From assembly GCF_017302985.1 (NCBI RefSeq), contig NZ_JAFIMU010000016.1, positions 1 to 52,304 of the forward strand: a DNA stretch of 52,304 bases, written 5' to 3'. Position 1 is the stretch's first letter, and every line of letters starts with the position of its first letter. The position numbers and the translations under genes were made by a program. The notes beneath the pieces are model-generated. The model searched no databases. It was not told the DNA's origin and worked only from the letters and a program-made list of their open reading frames with translations. The stretch comes from Corallococcus macrosporus (GTDB lineage Bacteria > Myxococcota > Myxococcia > Myxococcales > Myxococcaceae). Below, in pieces: positions 17,001 to 25,359 of the stretch.

Positions 17001-18160
17001 ACGCACCGTCCGGCATCCAGCCCCGGCGCCTGTACCTGGGCGACGAAGGACTCCGTCTGGGCGCCGGGCGCCTGCGAGGAGGACAGCACGGCCTCCGTGG
17101 ACAGCAGCACCTCCGCGCGCACATCCATGGCCTGGTCCGTGCCCACGTTGCACACCTTCACGGAGCCGGAGAACGGCCTCCCCGGAGAGACGTTCGTGGG
17201 CCCCGTCAGGTCGGTGACCACGAGGTCCGGGCCGAGGCCCACACCCAGTCGGCCCGCGACGCGTGTGTTGTTGTCCTCGCGCAGCTCGGGGCGCTGCTGA
17301 TCCGGGTCGACGATGGCGCCCACGTACAGCGGCTGCTCGGGCTGGGTGGCCGCGGGGGGAGGCTCGGCGAAGACCTGCGTCCGGACCGTGAGGCACCCGC
17401 TCGCCTCCAGCACCGGCACGGGGACGGTCCCCACCGGCACCTGGGTCGCCGCCGGCGAACCCGGCGTGGGAAGGCTCAGGGTGTCCAGCGTGGAAAGGTA
17501 GATCTTCGCCTCGGTGGAGGACGAGGGCATCGTGCCCACGTTGCAGACGCGCACGTCGGCGAGGAAGCCCGCGCCGGGCCGGACGCTCGCGGGCGTCCGC
17601 ACTTCGGAAACCACGAGGTCCGGGCCGCGGCCCACGCCCATCAGGCCGAGGACGAAGCCGTTGTTGGTCTCATCCAGCTCCGTCACCGACTGCCAGGTGT
17701 CGATGCTGGCGCCCAGATAGAAGGCGGTGCCGGGCTGCCCCGGAGGAGGCAGTGCGTAGGCGTTCACGGGGCGCGTGATGCACTGGAGTGGCTCCAGCGG
17801 GCCCACGTCCACCTCGCCCACGATGCTCTGGGTCGGGGGCGGAGGGTTGGGGCCGGGCACCTGCTGGGTGGAGGTCGTGGACAGGTACACCTGCACGATC
17901 GTTCCGCCGCCCTGGGGATAGGCGGCCGCGGAGCCCTGGTTGCAGACCTTCACGGTGACGGTGAAGGGGTCTCCATCGCGAACGCTGTCGGGAGCGCGCA
18001 GCTCGGTGATGACCAGGTCCGAGCCGTGGTCCAGTGAATGACCTTGGCCGCGGACGGGGTTCGCGTTCGACGACGCGCCCTCGCTTCCGCAGCCGGTGCT
18101 GACGAGCGTGCCTGCGATGAGCAGACACGCGTGTGTCCATGACGGCGATAGCCGTGGCAT
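14033..18160 (-). CDS. CARDB-repeat lipoprotein, 10 repeats (paralogue 1)
   Basis: This 1375-aa protein starts at the complement of 18158-18160, about 7 nt after an AAGGAG ribosome site. Upstream in-frame ATGs add only low-complexity Arg/Ala residues. The signal peptide ends in the lipobox VSTGC with Ser at +3, suggesting outer-membrane anchoring. The rest is ten tandem units of about 130 aa. Each opens with (G/A)PDLVVT.V..P..V, carries VCN.GT near residue 30 and a second Cys after AG(Q/R)C, and closes with YLGA.(V/I)D...ELREDNN.F..G..GVG. This is the CARDB (cell adhesion related, archaeal/bacterial) beta-sandwich. Such proteins act at the cell surface, often in adhesion or as spacers. It is co-directional with two paralogues upstream but separated from them by a terminator. 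The ligand is unknown. Confidence 0.9.
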   Translation of the reverse strand: MPRLSPSWTHACLLIAGTLVSTGCGSEGASSNANPVRGQGHSLDHGSDLVITELRAPDSVRDGDPFTVTVKVCNQGSAAAYPQGGGTIVQVYLSTTSTQQVPGPNPPPPTQSIVGEVDVGPLEPLQCITRPVNAYALPPPGQPGTAFYLGASIDTWQSVTELDETNNGFVLGLMGVGRGPDLVVSEVRTPASVRPGAGFLADVRVCNVGTMPSSSTEAKIYLSTLDTLSLPTPGSPAATQVPVGTVPVPVLEASGCLTVRTQVFAEPPPAATQPEQPLYVGAIVDPDQQRPELREDNNTRVAGRLGVGLGPDLVVTDLTGPTNVSPGRPFSGSVKVCNVGTDQAMDVRAEVLLSTEAVLSSSQAPGAQTESFVAQVQAPGLDAGRCVTLPVSGISYPPPAFQPGAPLYLGARVDGMQSVPELREDNNTFTKGTVGEGHGPDLVVRSVKGPGNLPDSPSFFLEAQVCNVGTQSLSGSAYLEFYLATEAAVTLPPSSGPYPMQTQVPLGGENVSYLPAGQCQTVAVNAYRILPSGAQPGQPLYLGAAIDPFRMVPELNEDNNTFIQGLVGTGPEADLVITDVRAPANLVEGQSFTATYKVCNRGNTLAHDYGVSLFLSTETEPPVSRPPPAPPVFADLQRAYAFLGRAQPYATLAAGQCTTERSTFTAMRPIDAMPSPFERPLHLSAVVDAQGPEPRTDNNGFAAGIVGLGIGPDLVITELQGPASVRPWGSFTSTVKVCNVGTGTMNSGAYVDVYVSVDDTLPAPDPLAPPGPLPMGSHRIVGSALVPALSAGACATRQIVGSAELPPYAIPFRPLYLGAVVSQGPAPQELRRDNNTRVAGPLSVGNGPDLVVTSVEAPGTVAPYEPFAATVRVCNVGTDSVNSTEVALVVSSEETWALPPQGSPAPFPGPDQFLAGFVNVAPLQAGQCVSSMGMMSAGQPPGGASPGQPVFLSAVVDPFQNQPELREDNNVFVKGRLGVGWDADLVITALTPPASIQPGQSFTTTLTVCNQGSQPSSNQALVTLHLLTVPELSLPAPGAPPPPQDEFLGEFFIPQLAAHTCSTTPVTGHFYGAWWQERTYYVGATLDRNGSTPEVRKDNNTFIGPRVGVGSAPDLVITAVGGPENIAPHDQAPVSVTVCNQGTQPSFAQRVELFFTTEPTPPEPPLPGMPMDPASGVSLVGTVDIPPLPENACITREDTLHASPPASGPEVPLFLAAIVRAPSPFDELRTDNNAFMRGRIGVGYAPDLVVTEVTAPFAVRGGEMFLTTVTVCNQGTQSSWGNSQVEVLLSTQPTLAFPDEMPSSATQVSLGQLDVDNLDAGQCTTRQLFASAYTLPGYQSSGLFYLGALVDSQRFVTELREDNNAFVEGFLAVLP

Positions 18161-18302
18161 GTGTTCTCCTTGGGGGTATGGGTGGTCTACGAGGCGCCGG
18201 CGGGGCCGTCCGGCGCAGGGAGAAGCTTTAAGCAAGGCCTTCCGGAGACGAAAGGCAGACCTGCGCAATCGTGCCGGAATCAGGGGCCGGGAAAAGGCAA
18301 TC

Positions 18303-18334
18303 GCCGGCCGGGCTGCGCGGGCAGCCCGGCCGGC
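18303..18334 (-). terminator. Intrinsic terminator of CARDB paralogue 2
   Basis: A perfect 14-bp stem (GCCGGCCGGGCTGC at 18303-18316, complement at 18321-18334) has a 4-nt loop and lies 40 nt past the stop at 18374. On the minus strand it is followed by GATTGCCTTTTCCC, a modest U-run. It separates paralogue 2 from paralogue 1. Confidence 0.75.
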
Positions 18335-18373
18335 GGACTCCGGATGCAAGTCGTTGCGGCGACGGCGTGCTGC

Positions 18374-21300
18374 CTACAAACGCAGGAAGGCGTTGTTGTC
18401 CTTGCGCAGCTCCGGGGCGTTCAGCAGCGCGACCGCCCCCAGGTAGAGGGGCGCTCCCGGCTGCGCCCCCGGCGGCGGGGTGGCGGTGACGGTGCCTTCC
18501 ACCGTGGTGCACTCCGCCACGTCCAGGTTCGGGACCTGCAGCGTGGCCAGCCGCGACAGGGTGGGCGACGAGACGGGGTCCCCCTGGATGGCGGACTCCG
18601 GCAGCGTGGCCTGCGTGGAGAGCAGCAGCTCCACTCCATGGGACAGCGCGGGCACCGTGCCCTGGTTGCAGAGGGTGACGGGCACCTGCAGCTGCGCCCA
18701 CGGCTGCACCTGGGCCGGCCCGCCCACGGCGGTGATGACGAGGTCCGGGGCCTGACCCACGCCGATGCGCGGACCGACGAGCGTGTTGTTGTCCTCGCGC
18801 ACCTCCGTCAGCTGCTGGTGCCGGTCCACGCCAGCGCCCAGGTAGAACGTCTGGGTGCCCGCGGGTCCGACGCCCGCGCCGGAGATGAACGCGTTCACCG
18901 TCAACGTGACGCAGTCATGCGCCGCCAGGGACGGAAGGGCCACCTCTCCCAGCAGGTTCTCTGGCGGGATGGGCATGTTCGGGGGCGGCGGCGACAGCGT
19001 GGGCTGCGTCAGCAGGTACGCGTTCACCAGAGGCCCGCTCGTCACGGACTGGCTGCCCAGGTTGCAGACGGTGACGCCCAGCTCCAGCGGACCGGGCTGC
19101 GCGCTCGCGGGCCCCGTCACCGACGTGATGATCAGGTCCGGCCCGGTGCCAATGCCCAGCCGGCGTCCCGGGGAGACGTTGTTGTCCCGGCGCAGGTCCA
19201 GCTGACCCTGGTTCGGATCCACGACGGCGCTCAGGTACAGCAACGCGTCCGGGGCCACGCTCCAGGGGCGGTCCGCGCGCAACGTCACCGGCAGGTCCTG
19301 GCACTGGCCGGCCTGCAGCGGCGGCGCGTCCAACTGGCCCGCCAGGTACTGGTTCTGCGCGGGGAACGGGGCCCCCGGCGAGCCCTGCGGTGGCAGCGTC
19401 CAGTCCGCCTCCGGGGACACGACGAACACCACCGGGAGCATGTACGAGGCTTCGGTGCCCGCGTTGCAGAGGCGCGCGGTGGCGGTGAACGGCACGATGG
19501 GCGCGACGGTGTCCGGGAAGGTCAGCGAGGTGACCACCAGGTCCGGGGCCCGGCCCACACCCATCAGGCCCGCGACGAACGTGTTGTTGTCCTCACGCAG
19601 CTCCGGCAGGGTCACCATCGAGTCGACGATGGCGCCCAGGAACAGCGGCTGCTGCGCCGTGGCCTGCGTCGGCGGGACCGCCGTCGCGGTGAGGCCCTGC
19701 GTGAGGCAGGCCCCCTCGGCCAGCGCCGGCACGCTCACGGTTCCCACGAGCGACAGCGTGCCATCGGACGACGGCGCGCCGCCCTGCGCGGTGGGCGCCG
19801 GCAGGGTGTTGCCCATGCCCAGGTAGACGGCCACCTGCGAGGACGCGCCGGTCGGCTGCGTGCCCACGTTGCAGACGCGCACGTCGCTGGTGAACGACGC
19901 TCCGGACCGCACGCTGGCGGGCGCCTGGAGCTCGGTGATGACGAGGTCCGGCCCGTTGCCCAGGCCCACGGCGCCCACGGCGAGGCCGTTGTTGTCCACG
20001 CGCAGGTCCGAAGGGTAGTCCACCACCGCGCTCAGGTTCAGCGTGGAGGACAGGGGCAGGGGCCCCAGCTCCATCGGGCGCAGGGCGTTGAACGTCGCGC
20101 TCCGCGTGGAGCACTGGCCCGGCGTCAGCGTCGTGTTCGTGATGGCCCGGCCCTGGAGCGCGTACCCGGGAAGGGCGCTGTCGGGCTGCGCGGGGTTCAG
20201 CGTGGGCGGCGCCGCGTCCACGGAGAGGTACAGCGCCACCGCGTGCGAGGACGCGGGGCTGAGGCCCATGTTGCAGACGGTGTAGCTCGCGGTGAAGGCG
20301 TGGCCGTCGCGCAGGTTCGCGGGCGCCTTCACGTCGGTGACGACGAGGTCCGCGTCGAAGCCCAGGCCCATCAGGCCCTGCGTGAAGGTGTTGTTGTCCT
20401 CACGCAGCTCCGCGACGTTCCGGTTCGAGTCGATGATCGCGCCCAGGTACAGCGGCTGGCGCGGCTGCGCCTCCTGGGGTTGATTGGCGAAGGCGTCCAC
20501 CGTCACCGCCTTGCACTGGCCGGCGGAGAGGAACGGCACGTCCACGTCCGCCACGGTGAGCTGGGTGCGCGAGTTGGACGGCGCGGGCTGCGCCGGGAAC
20601 ACCACCGCGCGCTCCGTGGCGAGGGTCAGCTGCATGCGGGCGGTGCCGCTCTGGGACGCGGTGCCCACGTTGCAGACCGTCGCCTCCGCGGAGAAGCGCA
20701 CCCCCGGCGCGACGTTGGCCGGCGCCTTCAGCGACCGGACCACCAGGTCGGCGCCATTGCCCAGGCCCACCTGTCCCTTCACGAAGGTGTTGTTGTCCGT
20801 CCGCAGCTCCGGGACGAAGCGCGGCTGCTCCACGCGCGCGCCCAGGTGAAGCGGCGTGTTCGGCTGCCAGGAGGAGGGCGCGTACGCATGGCCCTGCGCG
20901 GACAGCGTGACGCACCGTCCGGCCTCGAGCGCTGTCGCGTCGAAGTGGGCGAGGGGGACCTCGGTCGCCAGGTCCGGTGACTGAGGCAGCGGCGTCAGCG
21001 AGGACCGGGTGGACAGGAGCACGTCCGCGCGCACCTCCGGCGCCCGGGCCGAGCCCACGTTGCACACCGTCACGGACACGGGCACCGAGGGGCCCTGCGG
21101 GAAGGTGGCGGGGCCCGTCACGTCGGTGACGACGAGGTCGGGGCCGTCACCCACGCCCAGCCATCCCGCGACGTGCGTGTTGTTGTCCTCGCGCAGCTCC
21201 GCGATGGACGGGGCGGGGTCCACGATGGCGCCCACGTACAGCGGCTGTCCGGGCGGGAGGGACACGGAGGGCAGCTGGGCGGTGGCCTGCGTGCGGACCA

Positions 21301-22078
21301 GGACGCAGCGGCCCGCATCGAGCGCCGGCACCTGGGCCTCGCCCACCCGCGCCTGCGTGGAGGGCGGCGTCCCGGGCGCTGGCGCGTCCAGGGTGGCCTG
21401 CGAGGAGATGACGACCGCCGCCTGCGTCGGAGGCGACGAGGCCGTCCCCGTGTTGCAGACGCGCACGTCCGCGATGAAGGACGCGTCCTGCCGCACGCCG
21501 GGCGGCGTCTTCACCCCGGTGACCACGAGGTCGGGCGCCTGGCCCACGCCCATCAGGCCGCGGACGAAGCCGTTGTTCGCCTCGTTCAGCTCCGCCACCG
21601 ACTGCCGGGTGTCGATGCTGGCGCCCAGGTGGAAGGCGCCGGGAACCAGGGCCCCGGGAGGCGGCTCCGGGTACGCGGTGAGCGTCCGCGTGACGCACTG
21701 CTGGGCCTCCACCAGCCCCACATCGATTTCGCCCACGGTCCTCTGCTGCGGCAGGGGAGGCGCGCCGGGCGCGGGCACCTGCTGCGTGGCGGTGGTGGAC
21801 AGGTACACCTGCAGGAGGTTGGGCCCCTGCTGGGGATACGCGCGCTCCGAGCCCGTGTTGCAGACCGTCGCGGTGACGGAGAACGGCTCCCCGGGGCGGG
21901 CGGCGTCGGGTGCGCGCAGCTCGGTGATGATCAGATCCGCGCCCTGCTCCAGCGCGTGCCCCTGACTCCGGATGACGGCCGCGTCGGACGACGCGCCTTC
22001 ACTTCCGCAGCCGGTAACGACGAGCGTGCCCGCGATGAGCAGACACGCGTGTCTCCATGACGGCGTGAGCCGTGGCAT
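18374..22078 (-). CDS. CARDB-repeat lipoprotein, 9 repeats (paralogue 2)
   Basis: This 1234-aa protein starts at the complement of 22076-22078 with an AGGAG ribosome site. The first 30 residues are almost the same as paralogue 1 (PSW.HACLLIAGTLV.TGCGSEGASS), with lipobox VVTGC. Nine CARDB units follow, each with the VCN.G and G(Q/R)C cysteines and an ELREDNN-type end. Repeat for repeat they match units 1-9 of paralogue 1. For instance unit 4 begins VVRS(V/L)K.P.N in both, and unit 7 carries WTLPPQGSP. The last unit ends abruptly at RKDNNAFLRL. This indicates whole-gene duplication followed by gain or loss of a terminal unit. Outer-membrane surface location and an adhesive or scaffolding role are inferred. 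Confidence 0.9.
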   Translation of the reverse strand: MPRLTPSWRHACLLIAGTLVVTGCGSEGASSDAAVIRSQGHALEQGADLIITELRAPDAARPGEPFSVTATVCNTGSERAYPQQGPNLLQVYLSTTATQQVPAPGAPPLPQQRTVGEIDVGLVEAQQCVTRTLTAYPEPPPGALVPGAFHLGASIDTRQSVAELNEANNGFVRGLMGVGQAPDLVVTGVKTPPGVRQDASFIADVRVCNTGTASSPPTQAAVVISSQATLDAPAPGTPPSTQARVGEAQVPALDAGRCVLVRTQATAQLPSVSLPPGQPLYVGAIVDPAPSIAELREDNNTHVAGWLGVGDGPDLVVTDVTGPATFPQGPSVPVSVTVCNVGSARAPEVRADVLLSTRSSLTPLPQSPDLATEVPLAHFDATALEAGRCVTLSAQGHAYAPSSWQPNTPLHLGARVEQPRFVPELRTDNNTFVKGQVGLGNGADLVVRSLKAPANVAPGVRFSAEATVCNVGTASQSGTARMQLTLATERAVVFPAQPAPSNSRTQLTVADVDVPFLSAGQCKAVTVDAFANQPQEAQPRQPLYLGAIIDSNRNVAELREDNNTFTQGLMGLGFDADLVVTDVKAPANLRDGHAFTASYTVCNMGLSPASSHAVALYLSVDAAPPTLNPAQPDSALPGYALQGRAITNTTLTPGQCSTRSATFNALRPMELGPLPLSSTLNLSAVVDYPSDLRVDNNGLAVGAVGLGNGPDLVITELQAPASVRSGASFTSDVRVCNVGTQPTGASSQVAVYLGMGNTLPAPTAQGGAPSSDGTLSLVGTVSVPALAEGACLTQGLTATAVPPTQATAQQPLFLGAIVDSMVTLPELREDNNTFVAGLMGVGRAPDLVVTSLTFPDTVAPIVPFTATARLCNAGTEASYMLPVVFVVSPEADWTLPPQGSPGAPFPAQNQYLAGQLDAPPLQAGQCQDLPVTLRADRPWSVAPDALLYLSAVVDPNQGQLDLRRDNNVSPGRRLGIGTGPDLIITSVTGPASAQPGPLELGVTVCNLGSQSVTSGPLVNAYLLTQPTLSPPPPNMPIPPENLLGEVALPSLAAHDCVTLTVNAFISGAGVGPAGTQTFYLGAGVDRHQQLTEVREDNNTLVGPRIGVGQAPDLVITAVGGPAQVQPWAQLQVPVTLCNQGTVPALSHGVELLLSTQATLPESAIQGDPVSSPTLSRLATLQVPNLDVAECTTVEGTVTATPPPGAQPGAPLYLGAVALLNAPELRKDNNAFLRL

Positions 22079-22237
22079 GTGATTCTCCTGATGGGATTGT
22101 GGGATTCAGCATCCCCACGCGCGCTGGCCGCCGGGCCCGGTTCAACGTCGCGGGGACCTCCAGAGGAATCCCTCAACGGCGCGAAGCCGGTGAAATTCAA
22201 ACCACTCGCGACGAAGCCCTGCCCCTGAAAGACAAAC

Positions 22238-22270
22238 GCCGGCCGGGGTGTGGGTGCACCCCCGGCCGGC
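22238..22270 (-). terminator. Intrinsic terminator of CARDB paralogue 3
   Basis: An 11-bp perfect stem (GCCGGCCGGGG at 22238-22248 with 22260-22270) is followed on the minus strand by GTTTGTCTTTC. It lies 41 nt past the stop at 22311. Its first ten stem bases match those of the terminator at 18303, suggesting it was duplicated with the gene. Confidence 0.75.
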
Positions 22271-22310
22271 AATTCCATACCAAGGAATTGGGAATTCCCT
22301 GGCGGGAGGC

Positions 22311-25199
22311 CTACTGCGCCTGGCTGATGGGGCTGGCCCGCGTCAGCGCGTTGTTGTCCTCACGCAGCTCCATCAGCGAGTTCGGCGCGTCGACGAGGGC
22401 CCCCACGTAGAGGGGCTGTCCGGTCGTGGCCGCGGAAGGACGGATCACGGCCCCCTCGAGCGACAGCGTGACGCACTGGCCCACGGACAGCGCGGGCACC
22501 ATGGCGCCGCGCACCGGGACCTGGACCTGCGTGTACGGGAACTGGCCCTGCGCGGGGGTGAAGAGGGACGTCTCCGTGGAGATGAACAGGTCCAGCGGCA
22601 CGGAGCCGTACATCGCCACGTTGCCCTCGTTGCAGACCTGCACCTGCGCGGTGAAGGAGGCGTTCTGCGGCAGGGCCGCGGGCGCCGTCACGGAGCGGAT
22701 GACCAGGTCCGGGCCGCTGCCCGTGACGAGCTTCGACGTCACGCGGGTGTTGTTGTCCTCGCGCAGCTCCACCACCTGGTTGGAGGCGTCCACGCGGGCC
22801 CCCAGGAAGAGGGGGCTGGCGGGGTCCGCGTAGGGCGGCGGGTACGTGGAGCCGCTCACGGGCACCGTCATGCACTGGCCCGTGGGGAGCGGCGGCAGGC
22901 TCACCATCCCGACCGGGGCCTCGGAGGGCGCGACGGGCGGGAACTGCGAGGACAGCGTCTCTTCCGGCGTCAGGACGCCCATCACCTGCGAGGGCCCGGC
23001 CGAGGCGGTCCCCACGTTGCAGACCGTCACGTTCAGGGTGATGGGGCTGCCGGGGGTGGCGCTCGACGGGCCGCTGACGTCCTTCACCACCAGGTCCGGG
23101 CCATTGCCCACGCTGACGGGGCCCTCGGCGACGCGCAGGTTGTTGTCCTCGCGCAGCTCCACCTGCTGCTGGTTCACGTCCGCCAGGGCCACCAGGTACA
23201 GCGGCTGCGCCGGCCTGGCCTCGGGCGGGACGGCGGCATACACCGTCTTCGGGTACAGCACGCACGCACCCGCGGGCAGCGACCCCACCTCCACCGTGCC
23301 CACCTGCATCTGGGACGGCGGCGGGGGGCCCTGGGTGGGCGGCACCGCCGTGGGCGTGGTGGACAGGAAGAGGCCCACCGTGGAGGGCGGCGCGGACTGG
23401 GTGCCGTCGTTGCAGATGTTCACGTCCGTCCACAGCGAGCCGCCGGGCTGGATGCTCGCGGGGGCCGTCAGCGTGCGCACGACGAGGTCCGGGCCGTATC
23501 CCAGGCCGATGCGGGCCAGGGGCGACACGTTGTTGTCCTCGCGCAGCTCCTGGAGCGACGCCATCGGGTCCACGATGGCGCCCACGTACAGCTCCGGGTT
23601 CGGCATGACCGTGCCGGCCGGGACGTTGGCGTAGCCACTCACCAGGCGCGTCACGCACTCCCGCGGCTCCAGCGCCGGCACGCCGAGGGAACCCAGCGGC
23701 AGGCGGGACATGGGCGGAGGGCCGGCCACGACGCTCAGCGACGGCTCATTCGTGACGTAGACCTCCAGGGGCACGTCGGGGGACCGGACCGTGCCCACGT
23801 TGCACACCTTCGCGGTCGCCGTGACGGGCTGGCCGGGCTGCGCGTTGGCGGGGACGCTCACCGAGACGACGGTGAGGTCGGGCCGCACGCCCACGCCCAT
23901 CAGCGTGTCCGCGCGGGTGTTGTTGTCCTCGCGCAGCTCCTGCACGGTGCGAGGCAGGTCCACGATGGCGCCCAGGTACAGGGGCGCGTCATAGGGGCTC
24001 GAGGGCGGGCGGTTGGCGAAGCCCTGCGCCGTGCGGGTGGCGCACTGGCCCACGGCCAGCGGCGGTGCGCTGAAGGTCGCCACCGGCGCCTCCGTGGTGG
24101 GCCGGGGCGCCGGGGCCGGGGCCGCCAGCGATGGCACCGACGAGAGGACCACGTTGATGTCCGCCGGGTTCGCGGACGCGGTGCCCGTGTTGCAGACGGT
24201 CACGGTCGCGGTGAAGGGGTCGCCCTGGCGCACGCTCGCGGGGCCCGTCACGGAGCGGACGGTCAGGTCCGGGGCGTTGCCCACGCCCACCAGGCCCTGC
24301 ACGAACGCGTTGTTGTCCTCGCGCAGCTCCGCCGTGTTCTTCCACGCATCCGCGATGGCGCCCAGGTACAGCGGCTGGTTGGGCATCGCGGCGGGCGGCG
24401 GATAGGCGGAGCCGGAGAACGGAATCGCGCGGCACTGGCCCGCGGCCAGGGTGCCCAGGGGCACCGCCGCGACCACGGACTGCGTGGTGGGCGGCGGGCC
24501 GGAGGACGCCGGCATCGTCAATCCGTTCACCGTGGACAGGTACACCTCCACGGCGCTCCCGGAGGTGGTCTCCGTGCCCACGTTGCAGACCGTCGCGGAC
24601 GCGGTGAAGGGCTGACCCGGCGTCAGGCTGGCCGGCGCGTCCACCCGGGTGACGACCAGGTCCGGCTGGTAGCCCACGCCCATCAGGCCGCGGACGAAGC
24701 CGTTGTTGGTCTCGTCCGACTCCGACACCGTCTTCTGCGTGTCCACGATGGCGCCCAGGTAGTAGGCGGCGTTGCCCGGGAAGCCCGCCGGCGGGCTGAC
24801 GGGGAAGGTCAGCGAGCGGGTGACGCACTGGCCCGCGTACACCGCGCTCACGTCCGTCTGGCCCTGGGTGAGCTGGGCGGTGGGGGGCGGCACCGCGCCC
24901 GAGGGCACCTGCTGCGTGGGGGTGGTGGACAGGTACACCTGGAGCAGCGAGTTGCCGTAGATGTTCTGGTCACCGACGTTGCAGACCTTCGCGGTGACGG
25001 TGATGGGCTGACCGGGCGTCGCGCTGTCCGGGGCCCGCAGCTCCGTGATGCGCAGGTCCGGCCCGGGCACGAGCGCGCTGGCCTGCTGCTGGAGCGCGGG
25101 CGCTTCCTCCTGCACGGAACCGTCCGTGCAACCGGTGAGCGCGAGCGCGCCCGTGATGAAGAGACACGAATGCCGCCATGGCGGCGTACGCCGAGACAT
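22311..25199 (-). CDS. CARDB-repeat lipoprotein, 7 repeats (paralogue 3)
   Basis: This 962-aa protein starts at the complement of 25197-25199 with a CAGGAG ribosome site about 7 nt upstream. The signal peptide MSRRTPPWRHSCLFITGALA ends in lipobox ALTGC. Seven CARDB units follow, beginning GPDLRITELRAPDSA and ending MELREDNNALTRASPISQAQ. Each has the paired VCN.G and (G/A)QC-type cysteines. Its DNA is the most homogeneous of the three: the 21-nt stretch encoding ELREDNN is identical in five of its seven units. Unit 1 closely matches unit 1 of the two downstream paralogues, including YLSTTPTQQVP. It is the promoter-proximal member of the array and the most diverged in length. The function is not known beyond surface exposure. 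Confidence 0.9.
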   Translation of the reverse strand: MSRRTPPWRHSCLFITGALALTGCTDGSVQEEAPALQQQASALVPGPDLRITELRAPDSATPGQPITVTAKVCNVGDQNIYGNSLLQVYLSTTPTQQVPSGAVPPPTAQLTQGQTDVSAVYAGQCVTRSLTFPVSPPAGFPGNAAYYLGAIVDTQKTVSESDETNNGFVRGLMGVGYQPDLVVTRVDAPASLTPGQPFTASATVCNVGTETTSGSAVEVYLSTVNGLTMPASSGPPPTTQSVVAAVPLGTLAAGQCRAIPFSGSAYPPPAAMPNQPLYLGAIADAWKNTAELREDNNAFVQGLVGVGNAPDLTVRSVTGPASVRQGDPFTATVTVCNTGTASANPADINVVLSSVPSLAAPAPAPRPTTEAPVATFSAPPLAVGQCATRTAQGFANRPPSSPYDAPLYLGAIVDLPRTVQELREDNNTRADTLMGVGVRPDLTVVSVSVPANAQPGQPVTATAKVCNVGTVRSPDVPLEVYVTNEPSLSVVAGPPPMSRLPLGSLGVPALEPRECVTRLVSGYANVPAGTVMPNPELYVGAIVDPMASLQELREDNNVSPLARIGLGYGPDLVVRTLTAPASIQPGGSLWTDVNICNDGTQSAPPSTVGLFLSTTPTAVPPTQGPPPPSQMQVGTVEVGSLPAGACVLYPKTVYAAVPPEARPAQPLYLVALADVNQQQVELREDNNLRVAEGPVSVGNGPDLVVKDVSGPSSATPGSPITLNVTVCNVGTASAGPSQVMGVLTPEETLSSQFPPVAPSEAPVGMVSLPPLPTGQCMTVPVSGSTYPPPYADPASPLFLGARVDASNQVVELREDNNTRVTSKLVTGSGPDLVIRSVTAPAALPQNASFTAQVQVCNEGNVAMYGSVPLDLFISTETSLFTPAQGQFPYTQVQVPVRGAMVPALSVGQCVTLSLEGAVIRPSAATTGQPLYVGALVDAPNSLMELREDNNALTRASPISQAQ

Positions 25200-25236
25200 A
25201 CGGACTCCTGGGGTGGGATGCGTAGGAGACGATACA

Positions 25237-25261
25237 GGCCCGGTGTGACAGCCACCGGGCC
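25237..25261 (-). terminator. Hairpin after the ABC-F gene
   Basis: A perfect 9-bp stem (GGCCCGGTG at 25237-25245 with 25253-25261) and 7-nt loop lie 99 nt past the ABC-F stop and just upstream of CARDB paralogue 3. The minus-strand tail TGTATCGTCTCC has few Ts, so it may be only a partial terminator. Confidence 0.5.
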
Positions 25262-25359
25262 CGCACCTGTCTTCTAGGAGTGCAGCCCTGGCCTTGAAAA
25301 CATGTATCAGCCGCCTCCCAGCAGACTCTGTCTTCAGTCCGCCCCGGCGGCCCGGTGGC

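Larger units (their letters stand above)
14033..25080. repeat. Array of 26 CARDB coding repeats in three genes
   Basis: Units recur about every 390-410 bp across three genes (10, 9 and 7 units). The most conserved DNA is the stretch encoding ELREDNN (gttgttgtcctcgcgcagct in plus-strand reading), found exactly or nearly in almost every unit. The units are diverged enough that only short stretches are identical. Confidence 0.9.

Noticed and set aside
14033..25199. Regularly spaced identical 20-nt elements as a CRISPR or non-coding repeat array
   Set aside because: The period is about 395 bp, the elements are in frame and encode ELREDNN, and the reading frames are intact. They are protein repeats.
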